A stretch of DNA of 64,000 bases from CAIWHR01 sp963788185 (lineage in GTDB: Bacteria > Pseudomonadota > Gammaproteobacteria > Burkholderiales > Casimicrobiaceae), in NCBI GenBank assembly GCA_963788185.1, contig CAWBGE010000017.1, positions 186,001 to 250,000 of the forward strand, given 5' to 3'. The notes beneath the pieces were generated by a model. It had not been told where the DNA came from and searched no databases. It saw only the letters and a program-made list of their open reading frames with translations. Below, piece by piece: positions 61,928 to 64,000 of the stretch. The first letter of the stretch is position 1. Each line of letters begins with the position of its first letter. Both the position numbers and the translations under genes were made by a program.

Positions 61928-62929
61928 TTACTTCTTGCCGACCGCCGCCAGCGTCTTGTCGAAGAACGCCTGATCCTTGACGAGTGTGGCGAACTTGGGG
62001 AAGAGTTCCTGCGCGACGGCGACGAATGCCTTCTGCTGCTCGGGCGTCAGTGCGTCGACCTGCATGCCCTTGGACTTCAGGAATTCGACCGACTTGCCCT
62101 CGTCGGCGGCGTCGTTGGCGGTCTTCCACGCCTCGGCCTCGACGGCCGCCGCCTGGAGCGCCTGCTTCTGCGCGTCGGTGAGCGCGTTGTACTTCGCGGG
62201 GTTGATTGCGAGCACCCAGCCATCGGCCATGTGGTTCGACAGCGTCGCGTACTTCTGTACCTCGTAGAACTTTGCCGTCACCGGGATGTTGATCGGGTTT
62301 TCCTGGCCGTCGACGACCTTGAGCTGCAGCGCGTTGTAGACCTCGGCGAAGGCCATTGGCGTCGGCGAGGCGCCCATCTTGCCGAAGAACTCGACCCACA
62401 GCGGGTTGTTCGGCACGCGGAACTTCAGGCCGGCGACGTCCTTCGGCGACAGGATGGGCCGCTTCGAATTTGTCATCTGGCGGAAGGGCCGCGTCCACAT
62501 GTTGAGGCCCTTGATGTTGATCTTGTCGAGATCGGCGATGAGTTCATTGCCGAGCGGTCCGGCGAGGTATGCGCGCAACTGTGCCGTATTGTCGAACAGG
62601 TAGGGGATCGAGATTGCCGTGAACTTCGGGTTGAAGTTCGCGTACAGCGACGTCGACAACAGCAGCATGTCGAGCGAGCCGCCCGCGACCTGGCGGACGG
62701 CCGCCGACGGGTCGCCGCCGTAGAGCTGTCCGTTCGGGAACACCTTGACTTCCACCTGACCGCCGGTCTTGGTGGAAACCAGCTCGGCGAACTTGCGAGC
62801 CGCGACGGTGATCTCGGAAGTGTCGGGATCGGGCGTCGACAGGTTGAAAGACACTTGCGAGATCGCCGACGGACTCGCAAAGACCAAAACGACAGCAGCG
62901 AAACGTGCTATCCGCGCCAAGAATGTCAT
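61928..62929 (-). CDS. TRAP transporter substrate-binding protein DctP (system 2)
   Basis: A 333-residue periplasmic protein starting at ATG 62929 after AAAGGAGG. The signal peptide ends near SAISQ. The mature part contains VSFNLSTPDPDTSEITVAAR, LNMWTRPFRQMTNSKRPIL with the substrate-binding Arg, and VVDGQENPINIPVTAKFYEV. It heads the operon that continues through dctQ, dctM, aldolase, dehydrogenase and kinase. Two GntR-type operators lie 17-73 bases upstream. Confidence 0.92.
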   Translation of the reverse strand: MTFLARIARFAAVVLVFASPSAISQVSFNLSTPDPDTSEITVAARKFAELVSTKTGGQVEVKVFPNGQLYGGDPSAAVRQVAGGSLDMLLLSTSLYANFNPKFTAISIPYLFDNTAQLRAYLAGPLGNELIADLDKINIKGLNMWTRPFRQMTNSKRPILSPKDVAGLKFRVPNNPLWVEFFGKMGASPTPMAFAEVYNALQLKVVDGQENPINIPVTAKFYEVQKYATLSNHMADGWVLAINPAKYNALTDAQKQALQAAAVEAEAWKTANDAADEGKSVEFLKSKGMQVDALTPEQQKAFVAVAQELFPKFATLVKDQAFFDKTLAAVGKK

Positions 62930-62945
62930 ACCTGCCTCCTTTAAT

Positions 62946-62956
62946 TGTTTAGACCA
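62946..62956. promoter_or_regulatory. GntR operator, one mismatch
   Basis: TGTT-TAG-ACCA differs in one base from the FadR-family consensus TGGT-N3-ACCA. It is 17 bases upstream of the dctP ATG, in the AT-rich stretch that probably holds the promoter. Confidence 0.6.
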
Positions 62957-62991
62957 TTTAAGGTTCATGCCACGGCAATGCCCGATCCAAT

Positions 62992-63002
62992 TGGTTAGAC
63001 CA
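62992..63002. promoter_or_regulatory. GntR operator, perfect palindrome
   Basis: TGGT-TAG-ACCA matches the FadR-family consensus exactly. It shares TTAGACCAT with the site 46 bases closer to dctP, so the two may bind one regulator cooperatively. Confidence 0.7.
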
Positions 63003-63408
63003 TATGCCGCGGTGACGCAGTGTACTGCAGTGGATTCGGCAGTAGCAAGGGAAAGTGGGCTCGGCGTGATCGTCCGGTTCCGACTTTTGCGCCGCAGCAT
63101 GACCGTCGCCGGGAATGACAGGTGGGATTCTGAGGGGCATTGGTTTGTGCGATGCAAAATTTCGTCCGTGCGACCAAATTGACCACCTCCTGGGCGCCGG
63201 ACCGTCACGGCATTCAAAGGATCCGGATGCCGCGCGGGACGTGAAGCTGCCGGCCCCGACGCGGTGGAGCTTGCCGGAATGGAGCGGTGGCCGAGGGAAT
63301 GCGGGCCGCGGATCGACGCTTCGCCCCCGTATCCGCCCGGTGTTGCCCCGTCGATCGCGGCGAGTACCATAGCGACCTTGTCCCTTTGCAGCCTGCGAGG
63401 CCAACGCC

Positions 63409-64000
63409 ATGCCCAAGCCCTTGATCCCCTCCTTGCGTCAGGCGCTGCCAAGGCGCCGCCTCCTCGCCGCGGCCGCGGCGATGCTCGCTGCACCGGCGTT
63501 CGTGCGCAGTGGTCTCGCCCAGTCGCCGCGATCGCTGACGCCTGCGCAGACCGAAGGGCCGTTCTACCCGGTGACGTTCCCTGCCGACAGCGATTTCGAT
63601 CTCCTCGTCCAGGGCGAGCGGCGCTACACGCAGGGCGCCCCGGTGTGGCTCGACGGCGTGGTGACCGATGTCGACGGCAAACCGGTGCGCGGTGCAGTGG
63701 TCGAGATCTGGCAATGCGATCAGCAGGGCCACTACCACCATCCCGGCGACGGAGGGCGAGCCGACCCCGCATTTCAGGGTTTTGGCCGGGTCAGCGTGGG
63801 CGCCGGCGGCGAGTACCGCTTCCGCACGATTCGCCCCGCGGCCTATTCCGGGCGGGCGCCGCACATCCACGTGAAGGTGAAGCTTGCGCGCCGCGAACTG
63901 CTGACGACCCAGTTGTATGTCCAAGGCGATCCGCACAACGAGCGCGATTTCCTGTGGCAGCGCCTCGATGCGGCCGGGCGCGCCGCGCTCACGGTCCCGT
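63409..64000 (+). CDS. intradiol ring-cleavage dioxygenase-like protein, N-terminal part
   Basis: Starts at ATG 63409 and runs off the window after about 197 codons. A twin-arginine-type signal (PRRRLLAAAAAMLAAPAFVRS) is followed by TPAQTEGPFYPV and the core VVTDVDGKPVRGAVVEIWQCD. Iron ligands of protocatechuate 3,4-dioxygenases are visible: Tyr in HYHHPG and Tyr/His pairs in RPAAYSGRAPHIHVKV. An exported form is less usual, and such proteins may act on substrates outside the cytoplasm. It is divergent from the TRAP system 2 operon. Confidence 0.82.
   Translation, partial: MPKPLIPSLRQALPRRRLLAAAAAMLAAPAFVRSGLAQSPRSLTPAQTEGPFYPVTFPADSDFDLLVQGERRYTQGAPVWLDGVVTDVDGKPVRGAVVEIWQCDQQGHYHHPGDGGRADPAFQGFGRVSVGAGGEYRFRTIRPAAYSGRAPHIHVKVKLARRELLTTQLYVQGDPHNERDFLWQRLDAAGRAALTVP

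Larger units (their letters stand above)
62930..63408. other. divergent promoter region of TRAP system 2 and the dioxygenase
   Basis: Intergenic stretch of about 480 bases between the divergent dctP and dioxygenase genes. It holds two GntR-type operators near dctP and a GCAGT-GT-ACTGC palindrome (63017-63028). No supported reading frame was seen, and beyond these sites it shows no repeat. Confidence 0.6.

Overview
The window is GC-rich, densely coded bacterial chromosome from a betaproteobacterium, most likely Burkholderiales or a close relative. The evidence is the tandem set of ECF sigma factor, DUF3619, DUF3106 and RDD proteins next to ilvI, a beta-proteobacterial proteasome homologue beside Hsp33, an exosortase H gene, an FNR-controlled cbb3 oxidase cluster and several TRAP transporters. 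I saw no tRNA, rRNA, insertion sequence or CRISPR array. The left edge cuts a multiheme cytochrome and the right edge cuts an intradiol dioxygenase.

Layout. 1-3.0 kb: the end of an OmcA/MtrC-type cytochrome, a helix-hairpin-helix protein, and a minus-strand sigma factor group. 3.1-8.1 kb: type II secretion gspD, gspE and gspF; the first two carry frameshifts. 8.1-15.6 kb: queG, tsaE, amiC, exosortase H with a partner membrane protein, a PilZ-like protein and a divergent MerR-type regulator. 15.6-21.6 kb: a minus-strand block with Hsp15, Hsp33, the proteasome homologue, gluQ, a lytic transglycosylase, proS and uspA. 21.7-32.3 kb: the microaerobic respiration cluster ccoI-S-N-O-Q-P-G-H, fnr and a SafE-type exporter, with three FNR boxes. 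32.4-38.1 kb: a protein of unknown function, gamma carbonic anhydrase, ppa, an EamA exporter and the second sigma factor group. 38.2-48.1 kb: branched-chain amino acid synthesis (ilvI, ilvH, ilvC, leuA with a leucine-rich leader peptide), phospholipid synthesis (psd, pssA) and glycosyltransferases.

48.1-64 kb is accessory. It holds a secreted protein with a duplicated Cys-bounded motif, broken by one base. A ferredoxin-like protein and a Cys-rich partner of unknown function follow. After them comes a catabolic region: amidohydrolase, beta-hydroxyacid dehydrogenase, two complete TRAP transporters, a GntR regulator, an FGGY kinase, a zinc alcohol dehydrogenase and a class I aldolase. Together these look like import, oxidation, phosphorylation and cleavage of a polyol or sugar acid; the substrate cannot be read from sequence.

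The most notable signals are: a conserved element shared by the ilvI and leuA leaders; the duplicated Cys motif protein; the Fe-S pair whose second cluster motif is split by an insertion; FNR boxes placed for coordinated microaerobic control; GntR operators upstream of the second TRAP operon; and strong unassigned hairpins. Three genes (gspD, gspE and the Cys-motif protein) carry single-base frameshifts, each at or near a GC-rich or homopolymer tract, so assembly error is as likely as real decay.
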